Source of the DNA: Bacilli bacterium
GTDB taxonomy: Bacteria; Bacillota_I; Bacilli_A; RFN20; UBA1709
Direction of reading: 5' to 3'
DNA length: 40,338 nt
Assembly: GCA_028693955.1 (NCBI GenBank)
Contig: JAQUUH010000008.1
Coordinates: forward strand, 1 to 40,338
How positions within the stretch are numbered: position 1 is the stretch's first letter; each line of letters begins with the position of its first letter. Of this stretch, positions 1 through 6,588 are shown one piece after another. The translations under genes and the position numbers were made by a program. A model generated the notes under the pieces. That model was not told where the DNA came from and did not search any database. It worked only from the letters and a program-made list of their open reading frames with translations.

Positions 1-884
1 GCATCAACACCTTTACCAACTGAAGTAGTATATGAAAGATAAGTCTTTTCAACAGATTCTTCTTCTTGACCTATTGGATATTGAATTCTCTTGTAAACTG
101 GTTTTATAAAAGATTTTTGAGATTTTATCTTTGAATCAATCGTTATTTTATCAAAGTGTGATAGATATTCACTATCAAGCCATAACAATTTCTCTTCAAC
201 ATCCATATTTCCATACATAATAATATAACTATTTGCTGGATGATAATATTTCTTGTGAAAATCTAAAAATTCTTCATATGACAAATCAATTATTTTATCG
301 GGATCGCCGCCAGACTCATTTCCATAACAATTATCAGGAAACATGGTATGCAAGACTTGACTTGAAAGAATTCTATCAGGCGAAGAGAATGCTCCCTTCA
401 TCTCATTATAGACAACACCATTATAAATAATATCATCTTCTTTATTGTTTAATTCGTAATGCCAGCCTTCTTGTTCAAATATCTCTTTTCGCTCATAAAT
501 CCTTGGATATAACACAGAATCCATATAGACATCCATCAAATTGGCAAAATCCTTATCATTGCAACTGGCTACTGGATAAACTGTTTTGTCAGGAAATGTT
601 AAAGCATTTAAGAATGTGTTAAGAGAACCTTTCATCAACTCAACAAATACTTCTTTAACTGGGTATTTTCTTGTCCCACAGAGTACTGAATGTTCTAGAA
701 TATGGGGAAGCCCTGTGTCGTTAGTAGGTGGTGTTTTAAATCCAATTGAAAAAACTTTATTATCATCATCATTGCTAAAAACTAAAATTCTAGCTCCACT
801 TTTTTTGTGTTTTAATAGGATAGCCATAGAATTGAGTTCTTTTATTTGTTTTTCTTGTAAAATTTGATATTGTTCAATATTCAT
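1..884 (-). CDS. M16C-type zinc metallopeptidase, 5' part only
   Basis: The reading frame stays open from an ATG at 884 to the window edge, giving 294 N-terminal residues. A GGAGG ribosome site lies about 8 bases upstream. Residues 61-65 read HILEH, the inverted HxxEH zinc motif of M16 (insulinase/pitrilysin) peptidases, followed by SVLCGTRKYPVKEVF, which is typical of the presequence-protease (PreP) subgroup. A second conserved block, NEMKGAFSSPDRIL, follows. Full-length members have about 970 residues in two halves and degrade short peptides in the cytoplasm. The family assignment is firm. Completeness cannot be judged because the C-terminal two thirds lie outside the window. Confidence 0.9.
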   Translation of the reverse strand, partial: MNIEQYQILQEKQIKELNSMAILLKHKKSGARILVFSNDDDNKVFSIGFKTPPTNDTGLPHILEHSVLCGTRKYPVKEVFVELMKGSLNTFLNALTFPDKTVYPVASCNDKDFANLMDVYMDSVLYPRIYERKEIFEQEGWHYELNNKEDDIIYNGVVYNEMKGAFSSPDRILSSQVLHTMFPDNCYGNESGGDPDKIIDLSYEEFLDFHKKYYHPANSYIIMYGNMDVEEKLLWLDSEYLSHFDKITIDSKIKSQKSFIKPVYKRIQYPIGQEEESVEKTYLSYTTSVGKGVD

Positions 885-1015
885 CACTTTTTCCTCCGCA
901 TAATTTTTATATATTTACTATAACATAATTTTACCCCAATTAAAAGATTTAATTTTAGATAAAAAACTTATATATAAAGAACTAATTAATCCAAATTAAT
1001 AAACTGATTGGTAAT

Positions 1016-1050
1016 AAAACTGAGCATAATATTTTATTATGCTCAGTTTT
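1016..1050 (-). terminator. Rho-independent terminator after the GNAT gene
   Basis: A perfect 15-bp stem (1016-1030 with 1036-1050) has a 5-base loop and A/T runs on both sides. It sits 15 bases past the GNAT stop codon and could work in both directions. Confidence 0.85.
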
Positions 1051-1064
1051 ATTATATCTCTTTT

Positions 1065-1592
1065 TTATCTTTTTAAAGAAATCCAATATCTCTGTGTGAT
1101 TCCATCTTCCTCTTCAACTTCGTTTTCTAAGACTCCTCTATTGGCCATAATCGTTTTTGCTGAAGCAATGTTATGTTTGTAACAAGAAACAAGGACTCTA
1201 TCCAAACCTAATTCCTGACATTTAATAAGAGCTAAGCGCAACATTTCTTTGGCATATCCTTTTCTTCTTTCCGATTTACGGACACTATATCCGATATTAC
1301 CACCTATTTTTAAGAGCCATTCATTCAAGTAGTGTCTGATGTCTATCATACCTACAATTCTATTATCGCTTTCTCTTATTGCTAAGTATTCATCGGAGGG
1401 AACCCATCCCTTTTGAACAGTTTCTTTTTTTTGATTTCTAGTAATATGTTCTAACCATTCCTCAGTGTTTTCATAGTTTCTTAAAAGTGAAGTTCCATCC
1501 ATACTATCATTGTTTTCAAGAAATTCTTTTCTATATGATACTATTTGATCTTTATATTCTATTGTTGGTCTAACCAGTTTAATTGTTTCCAT
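1065..1592 (-). CDS. GNAT family N-acetyltransferase (RimJ/RimL-like)
   Basis: This 175-aa protein has the length and layout of a single GNAT domain, which moves an acetyl group from acetyl-CoA to an amine. The acetyl-CoA binding motif A is visible at residues 99-120, NIGYSVRKSERRKGYAKEML, with the RxxGxA-like pyrophosphate loop at RRKGYA. The middle strand AIRESDNRIVGMIDIRH and the late KTIMANRG helix also fit. An AAAGGAG ribosome site precedes the ATG. It is a single-gene unit ended by the hairpin at 1016-1050. The substrate cannot be read from sequence. Confidence 0.88.
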   Translation of the reverse strand: METIKLVRPTIEYKDQIVSYRKEFLENNDSMDGTSLLRNYENTEEWLEHITRNQKKETVQKGWVPSDEYLAIRESDNRIVGMIDIRHYLNEWLLKIGGNIGYSVRKSERRKGYAKEMLRLALIKCQELGLDRVLVSCYKHNIASAKTIMANRGVLENEVEEEDGITQRYWISLKR

Positions 1593-1786
1593 AAAAACTC
1601 CTTTGATATATTATATCATTAAAAATATATTTTAAATAGTAAAATAAAAACTCAGTTTAACTGAGCATAGTTTAAAATGTATCATTTCCATGTTTTTCGA
1701 ACAAAAAAGTAATTTATATCCAAAAAACTTATTCTTAGAAAATTGGATTATTTATATTTTAAATAACTTCCTTAATACCAGAATAA

Positions 1787-2100
1787 TATCTTGGATTAGT
1801 ATTTGCATATACACTAAGTAATAAATCTCTTTTCACCTTAGACGGAGTATTTTATCATATAGTTTTGATACTATTTAAATCATACTATAATATTCTATAG
1901 TAAATCTTTTTCAATAATCAGTTCATTTTCCATCAACTCATTATTGATTAGGAAATCATAAAATGTTATTTTTTATTAGTTTTTGTAAAAATTAACTTAT
2001 ATACTTCATCATCAGGTTTTGGATTCATAAATAAGCAAATAAAAGTGTTATATATGGATTATCAGTTCAATCTATCATATGTGTTGGCAATCCAAAATAT
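1787..2100 (-). pseudogene. FRG-domain protein remnant
   Basis: Minus-strand translation in pieces gives a recognisable FRG-domain core: GLPTHMID, a stop where family members have Trp, then TDNPYITLLFAYL (intact members read roughly GLPTRLLDWT-NPLVALYFA). After a frame change comes MNPKPDDEVYKLIFTKTNKK. Further downstream another frame reads KRDLLLSVYANTNPRYYSG. Several stops and frameshifts separate the pieces, so this is a decayed gene. FRG proteins are often found in phage-defence neighbourhoods, which agrees with the surroundings. The rest of 1593-2203 is AT-rich with no further readable gene. Confidence 0.5.
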
Positions 2101-2203
2101 TATATTGTAGAAACAAAATCAAAAGTATTTGAAATCCTGTTAAAATATAGTCCAATATTTTGTTTAAATTCCGTTTTTCATAATATACCATAACATTTTT
2201 TTA

Positions 2204-2500
2204 TTAATAATACCTATTATTAACACCTTTCCAATCAATTCTTTTTCCTTTGTCGTTTACAATTCCATATGCTTTTATCCCATCACATTTTATAACTTTG
2301 TATTGTTCATTTTTAATTGAAAAATGAGGAAAGTCATTGGATTTCGTAAGATTATTCAGTCTTTGCATTGGCTCGAAGTTATTGTAAAACTCAGCATCAT
2401 TTTCATAATCATCTTTGGGTCTGATATGGTCAATGTTCCAACTATAGTCATATACAATTAAAAATTCAATCTTCTTATATATGATGATTCTTGTGAAGAT
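2204..2500 (-). pseudogene. HNH-type nuclease C-terminal remnant
   Basis: A minus-strand frame open from 2500 to a TAA at 2204-2206, with no good start codon, reads IEFLIVYDYSWNIDHIRP and continues KDDYENDAEFYNNFEPMQRL. The WNIDHIRP block and the following FEPMQRLNNLTKS look like the core of an HNH endonuclease (His of DH, then N). It overlaps the end of the preceding broken gene in another frame, so it is probably the tail of a longer gene whose front is lost. Confidence 0.45.
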
Positions 2501-2919
2501 TTAAATTTTTTTATTTCACTACCATTAAAAGTCGTCAATAAATAATTTTGTGATTGTTTATTGACGCAAACACGTTTTATTTCATATTCAAAAATATTGA
2601 ATTCGTTCTTTCTAATTTGCTTATTTTTATATAAATAACAAATATAATCTATTTGTGAAAATAATGAATCAATACTTAATTCTAATTCTTTAGAATTATG
2701 GAATTTTTCATCATACCATTTTTCATTATATTCAATTATTCGCATAGCATCTGTTATTTTATCATTACATCTTAATTTATCGAGTATCCCAGAAATAAAA
2801 ACAGCTCTGTTTACTTTGTTTTTTTATCTCATTTGTAAAAAATTCAAGAAAATACCTACTACTCCCAAAACAAATGCTAATATAATAGAAATCAGTTGAA
2901 ACAATTCTAATTTAGTCAT
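2458..2919 (-). pseudogene. Small membrane-anchored protein with an in-frame stop
   Basis: An ATG at 2919 with an AGAGGA ribosome site starts a protein with one N-terminal membrane helix (about residues 5-28, LISIILAFVLGVVGIFLNFL). After codon 31 there is a TAA (2824-2826). The same frame continues for about 120 more codons with a clearly coding character: FISGILDKLR, then IEYNEKWYDEKFHNS and IDYICYLYKNKQI. The full product would be one TM anchor plus a helical cytosolic domain, a layout common for small accessory proteins of defence islands. The function is unknown. It looks like a nonsense-disrupted gene whose downstream partner is the HNH remnant. Confidence 0.55.
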
Positions 2920-3155
2920 TTATGTTCCTCTGATTTCTTTATATTATTTTCCTCCAAAATATAACAAATATCCCATTTACTAATTTCTAAATATGTAATA
3001 ACATAATAACTTATTAATTTCTATAGAAATAAATGTTTTATTCAAATTCCATTAGCTGAAAAAATTTAGTTCAAACAAAATGTATCGTTTCATGGGTATT
3101 TTGAACAAAAAGGGTTTATATTATTGATAGTGAATTTGTTTTCTAAATAAAAAAA

Positions 3156-3195
3156 GTGTTCTTAAGAGATGATAATATTCACACATTAAGAACAC
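3156..3195 (-). terminator. Hairpin terminator
   Basis: A perfect 10-bp stem (3156-3165 with 3186-3195) is followed on the minus strand by a T-run. It could serve as a second terminator behind the small-RNA unit at 3.3 kb. Confidence 0.6.
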
Positions 3196-3244
3196 CTAAT
3201 AGATATATATCTACAATAATTATTATGCACTAAGTAGTAGAAAA

Positions 3245-3372
3245 TATGAAAAAAAAGAAGAAAAATCTTCTTTTATAAAAGTGTAGAGGGATTCACTTTG
3301 CGTAACGATTTGGGCGTCTCAACAAGAACTACTTGGTTATTTTTCCATATCACTTTATGTATTACTAGATAC
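3245..3372 (-). ncRNA. Small RNA with own promoter and terminator, possibly IS200/IS605 right-end (omega-RNA-like)
   Basis: A near-perfect promoter (3379-3407) starts just after the stop codon of the 473-aa gene and points away from it. The predicted transcript is about 125 nt with no credible ORF. It contains a 5' hairpin (ATGTAT/ATACAT), a GC-richer centre GTTGAGACGCCCAAATCG, an AAAGTG/CACTTT hairpin around AATCCC, and a 3' hairpin at 3253-3274 followed by eight T. The centre and 3' part align with the RNA-like island at 39.24-39.35 kb (shared blocks AGTTC, GTTGAGA, AATCCC, ACACTTT). Such blocks resemble right ends of IS200/IS605 elements that encode the guide RNA of TnpB, but no tnpB is present. 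Other options are a regulatory or antitoxin RNA of the upstream module. The RNA gene itself is better supported than its class. Confidence 0.5.
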
Positions 3373-3378
3373 ATTAAT

Positions 3379-3407
3379 ATTATACATTATTTCTATTTTA
3401 TTGTCAA
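3379..3407 (-). promoter_or_regulatory. Consensus sigma-A promoter of the small RNA
   Basis: TTGACA (3407-3402) and TATAAT (3384-3379) are separated by exactly 17 bases. It is the best match to consensus I found in the window, in a place where no protein gene follows. Confidence 0.8.
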
Positions 3408-3416
3408 GCAAATAAT

Positions 3417-4838
3417 TTATTTATTTCTATTTATTTTTGCTTTTTTGATTTGTTTAACATTTTTCTTGCAAAAATATATTAAAAATATGTATATACCGAA
3501 GAGTAAAATTGTAGGAATACCAACGACATGAAACTTATCTATTTTCCCTTCATCAAAAAATACATAATAAGCTCCCAACAAACTACAGAAAGCATTTGTG
3601 ATAGTTATAGCAGTAAAGAATTTAACAATTAAATCGAGTTTTTCATTTCGCTTTTCTTTTAAGATTTCATCTAAAGGTTTAGTGGAGTTTTCAATTTCCT
3701 TCGAAAAATTGTCAATCGATAAAGTATTTAAAAACAATTGATATATTTTTTCTTGATAATAAAACTGCGATACTTTTTTATAGATATAGTTTGTTTGAAA
3801 TAGAACATATTCTTCTTTAATTGATATTAAATTTTCTTTTATCTTCTTATCATATATATTTAATTTTTTGATTTTCTTTTTTAAATAATGCAAAAAATAA
3901 TACTGATGAAGAATAATAATATATGAATAAAAGACATTTTGTATAAATGGTTCATTTTTCCCTTCATATGTTTTATTATACAATTTAATGTTACATGAAT
4001 ATTTAGTAGTTAATGATAATACTCCTTCTTCTGTACAAAAAACTTTGTTACCATAAAAAGCAGATGTATATGGTATTTTGTCAGGAGGAAAATGAATATA
4101 ATTTGCAACACTATTTCTATTTAAAAAATAATTTGCTAATATATTTGTTTCATTTTCATTTAAATATTCATAATCATTTTTTGAATGTCTATATTTCTTA
4201 TTATCTTCATGTCCTAAAACAACTTCCGAAAACATTTGAAATCTAGTAGTTCCTTGTTCTTTATCCATATCAAATGTTTCAGTTTGTTTTTTTTGCAAAC
4301 CAGTTATAGTTTCAACAAAATCTAAAATTTTTGTTTGTTTGTAATAATCTCTTAATTTTAATATTATCTCAAAATATTCTTCGTATTTATGTATTATACA
4401 ACTTTTATATTTAATTATCAAAAAAAATATTCCTGTTTCAAATAAAATAAATTTAAGATTTTCAATTGAAAAAAACTTCTCAATTTCGATATTACTATTA
4501 TTCTCAAATTTAAAAACTTTACTAAAATTATTATTATTTTTATCAATTGAAAAAGCATAATTATTTGGTTCTGTTGAACAATTTATTTTTTCGGTCGTAA
4601 ACTCATCTTCATTACTTACTAATACTTTGTTTGCTTTATATAAAAACATCTGTTCTATATGATCAAAGTGCCTTGAATCATCATCGATAAATTGTTCATC
4701 ATTTGTAAAATTCTTATCTAACAAGTTTTGTTTAATTGTATTGATATTACTGTTTAATGTTGAAAAGGGAAATACAAGACTGATCATAGTATTTTGCGGA
4801 AAATCATTTTTTTCATTTTGTTTATGTTCTTTATTCAC
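3417..4838 (-). CDS. Unknown protein, 473 aa, C-terminal two-helix membrane anchor
   Basis: I do not recognise a named family. The start is GTG at 4838 with AAAGGA about 9 bases upstream. The protein is soluble for about 410 residues, with a hydrophobic stretch near residues 125-145 (FILFETGIFFLIIKY). It ends in two membrane helices (about 411-436 and 443-461) with a short loop, then a basic tail KKNVKQIKKAKINRNK. The predicted coiled region LKKKIKKLNIYDKKIKEN before the helices gives a CorA-like outline, but the GMN ion-selectivity motif of CorA is missing from the loop. It probably shares a transcript with the 31-aa peptide gene 70 bases upstream, from the promoter at 5050-5078. A peptide plus a membrane effector among defence debris suggests an abortive-infection or toxin-type module; this is inference. 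Confidence 0.6.
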   Translation of the reverse strand: MNKEHKQNEKNDFPQNTMISLVFPFSTLNSNINTIKQNLLDKNFTNDEQFIDDDSRHFDHIEQMFLYKANKVLVSNEDEFTTEKINCSTEPNNYAFSIDKNNNNFSKVFKFENNSNIEIEKFFSIENLKFILFETGIFFLIIKYKSCIIHKYEEYFEIILKLRDYYKQTKILDFVETITGLQKKQTETFDMDKEQGTTRFQMFSEVVLGHEDNKKYRHSKNDYEYLNENETNILANYFLNRNSVANYIHFPPDKIPYTSAFYGNKVFCTEEGVLSLTTKYSCNIKLYNKTYEGKNEPFIQNVFYSYIIILHQYYFLHYLKKKIKKLNIYDKKIKENLISIKEEYVLFQTNYIYKKVSQFYYQEKIYQLFLNTLSIDNFSKEIENSTKPLDEILKEKRNEKLDLIVKFFTAITITNAFCSLLGAYYVFFDEGKIDKFHVVGIPTILLFGIYIFLIYFCKKNVKQIKKAKINRNK

Positions 4839-4908
4839 TAAAAATATTCCTTTCGCGTATTTTCAAATGCTTTATTTAATCTTTTTTGGAAAAAGAAGGT
4901 GCCTGTGG

Positions 4909-5004
4909 TCATAACCAACCAGGAGCCGGACTATTCATAAAAGAGTAATCTCCTTTGCACATCTGCATTAAAGCTTTAATTAATTTTTTAATTATTGCTT
5001 TCAT
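4909..5004 (-). CDS. 31-aa cationic peptide with C-terminal PAPGWL
   Basis: An ATG at 5004 is preceded by AAAGGAGG, a full-strength ribosome site, and by a consensus promoter at 5050-5078, so this very short frame is probably translated. The N-terminal half (MKAIIKKLIKALMQMCK) would form an amphipathic cationic helix. The C-terminal half is GDYSFMNSPAPGWL with one Cys at residue 16. It ends in TGA. It lies 70 bases upstream of the 473-aa membrane protein on the same strand. It could be a secreted or signalling peptide, a membrane-active toxin or a regulatory leader peptide. I know no family for it. Confidence 0.6.
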   Translation of the reverse strand: MKAIIKKLIKALMQMCKGDYSFMNSPAPGWL

Positions 5005-5021
5005 ATGAACCACCTCCTTTT

Positions 5022-5043
5022 GACATTGCTTAATGTCTTAAGC
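5022..5043 (-). promoter_or_regulatory. Two mutually exclusive hairpins in the peptide leader
   Basis: Between promoter and ribosome site the leader can form GCTTAA/TTAAGC (5043-5028) or GACATT/AATGTC (5037-5022). Each has a 6-bp stem and a 4-base loop, and they share bases, so only one can form at a time. The second hairpin ends about 5 bases before the ribosome site. The arrangement suggests control of translation, but the stems are short. Confidence 0.4.
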
Positions 5044-5049
5044 ACTCAT

Positions 5050-5078
5050 ATTATAACAAATTATTACAATATTTGCAA
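5050..5078 (-). promoter_or_regulatory. Promoter of the 31-aa peptide and 473-aa protein
   Basis: TTGCAA (5078-5073) and TATAAT (5055-5050) are separated by 17 bases. It lies 45 bases before the peptide start codon. Confidence 0.75.
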
Positions 5079-5204
5079 GCCTTTTCATTTTCGAAATAGT
5101 AAAGTTAATTGAGCATTTTATTCATTTTTTTCTATTATATTTACTTTTATTATTATTTATTTGAACTATTTATGTATTAATAGTTATTTTTTGCTGATTT
5201 TCGC

Positions 5205-5319
5205 TCATTTTACTTTTTTTATAATATCATCTACATCATCTTTATCTATTAACCCTAGTATCTCTTTTCGAGTCTTTCATCAAAGACTGCTACAGGCTCT
5301 AAAATAGGTTCTAGAACGT
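5205..5319 (-). pseudogene. Unidentified coding scrap
   Basis: Two overlapping minus-strand frames read like coding DNA: VLEPILEPVAVFDERLEKRY, then after a one-base shift ILGLIDKDDVDDIIKKVK and a TGA at 5205-5207. It is too short to identify and has no start signal. The rest of 5079-5368 shows no other gene. Confidence 0.3.
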
Positions 5320-5325
5320 AAAAAA

Positions 5326-5350
5326 CACCTAATAGGTATCCTACTAGGTG
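5326..5350 (-). terminator. Terminator of the methyltransferase-HNH operon
   Basis: An 11-bp stem with one G-U pair (5326-5336 with 5340-5350) is followed on the minus strand by six T. It lies 19 bases after the HNH gene. Confidence 0.85.
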
Positions 5351-5368
5351 CGATTTAAATATTTATGA

Positions 5369-6004
5369 TTATTGGGTATATGTATTTCTTTTACTTTGTA
5401 ATAATAATATACTATTATTTAACACCATTTCAACTTGTGAATTTGTTTTATATTTTTTTGCAAGACCTCGCAATAATAATAATAAATAATCTAATCTTCT
5501 TGTTAAATTGTTTAGTCCTAATTCATTATAGAAATGAGTAATAAAATTATCTTGAATATATGTATTATTTATTTTAATACTAAAATCACTATCTCTGAAA
5601 AAAACTTTTTCTATCCCAAGATTAGGATTTAATAAATTAAAATAAATTGTTTTATCATTAATAAATATTGATGTTTTATTTCTATTACATGTTCTACATG
5701 ACGGATAAATATTTTCTAATTTATGAGCATCAATAGTTTTTTCAAATGAAGCTTTATTAACATAGTGATCTATTTCAAATAAATCAATTGATAAATTTTC
5801 TATTCCATTTCCACAATATACGCATTTATTATCATATATATCAAGGAATTTTTCTTTGTACCCTCCATTTTGGTCACTAATAATAGAATAAAAATTCTTT
5901 CTTGGATATCTCAATCTAATTTCTTTTTTAAATTCTTCTTTTTTTTCAACTTTATTTGGCTTTTTTAACTCATATTTAGTATAACGATAATCATTGTTTA
6001 TCAT
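5369..6004 (-). CDS. HNH endonuclease, likely effector of the four-gene operon
   Basis: This 211-aa protein has a complete HNH/zinc-finger core: CVYC at residues 61-64, the metal-binding EIDH at 77-80, N98 in LENIYPS, and CRTCNRNK at 103-110. The two CxxC pairs form the structural zinc site; H80 and the Asn residues belong to the beta-beta-alpha-metal nuclease fold. The N-terminal 50 residues are charged and may bind DNA; the C-terminal 100 residues are helical and unassigned. Its ATG overlaps the stop of the receiver-protein frame (ATGA), so translation was coupled to it. It is the last gene before the terminator at 5326. The likely role is to cut DNA when the kinase/receiver pair signals infection or missing methylation. 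The nuclease call is firm and the role is inferred. Confidence 0.85.
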   Translation of the reverse strand: MINNDYRYTKYELKKPNKVEKKEEFKKEIRLRYPRKNFYSIISDQNGGYKEKFLDIYDNKCVYCGNGIENLSIDLFEIDHYVNKASFEKTIDAHKLENIYPSCRTCNRNKTSIFINDKTIYFNLLNPNLGIEKVFFRDSDFSIKINNTYIQDNFITHFYNELGLNNLTRRLDYLLLLLRGLAKKYKTNSQVEMVLNNSILLLQSKRNTYTQ

Positions 6005-6588
6005 AATTTAGACTCCAATGATTTAAATGCTTCAATTAATTTATCAACATCTTCTTTTGTTAATTCAGTATATGCTGGTAAACCATTGATACTATTATTT
6101 ATTTTTTCAATCAGTGCATCATCAATACATTTTGCATTTTTTATCTCATTATTTATAGTTTTATATGAAGTGACTTTTTGTTTTGCTTTGTATATTTCTT
6201 TTTTTAATACAGCATTATAATAAGCTATTTAATCTTCATCTTGTTGGCTACCTATAAACTTTTTTATATATCCAATATCGTTGTTATCTTCATTTTGAGA
6301 GATAACAATTGCTTCTGTGTATGGTAATAATCTCTTCATAATCAACATTAAACCTTCACCAGAATATTTTTCATCAATAACTGTACTATCTTCAAACAAG
6401 TTTGAATCAATTAAGACTATTTTTGCATTTTTAAGTATTAAATAATCTACCAATTTATTATATGTGGAATCTGTTTTGAAAATTATTTCTTCATAATCAA
6501 ATTCTTTCATTTCTTGATCTAAATATTGACTCAACTGTAATTCAGGATCATCATCAATATATATAAGTTTTAATTTTTTATCAGTCAT
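6001..6588 (-). pseudogene. Receiver-domain (response regulator-like) protein split by a stop codon
   Basis: The ATG at 6588 overlaps the stop of the upstream ATPase gene by one base (TAATG). The first 119 residues form a CheY-like receiver: acidic pair DDD at 12-14, phospho-acceptor D61 in IVLID, S97 in VIS and K109/K110 near the end. After ...SQQDED comes TAA (6229-6231). The same frame then runs on for 75 codons with clear coding character (YYNAVLKKEIYKAKQKV ... INGLPAYTELTKEDVDKLIE) to a TGA that overlaps the HNH start. The gene was therefore probably a 195-aa protein, with a receiver and a helical tail, and now carries a nonsense mutation. The receiver alone may still be made. There is no DNA-binding output domain, so its target is likely a protein partner. 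Confidence 0.75.

Noticed and set aside
1672-1710. Dispersed motif with GAACAAAAA shared by 1.68, 3.09 and 30.89 kb as a repeat family
   Set aside because: The similarity is about 30-40 bases in very AT-rich DNA without clear ends or structure, too weak to call.
3245-3407. tracrRNA of a CRISPR-Cas9 locus
   Set aside because: No cas gene and no repeat-spacer array anywhere in the window, and no anti-repeat could be matched.
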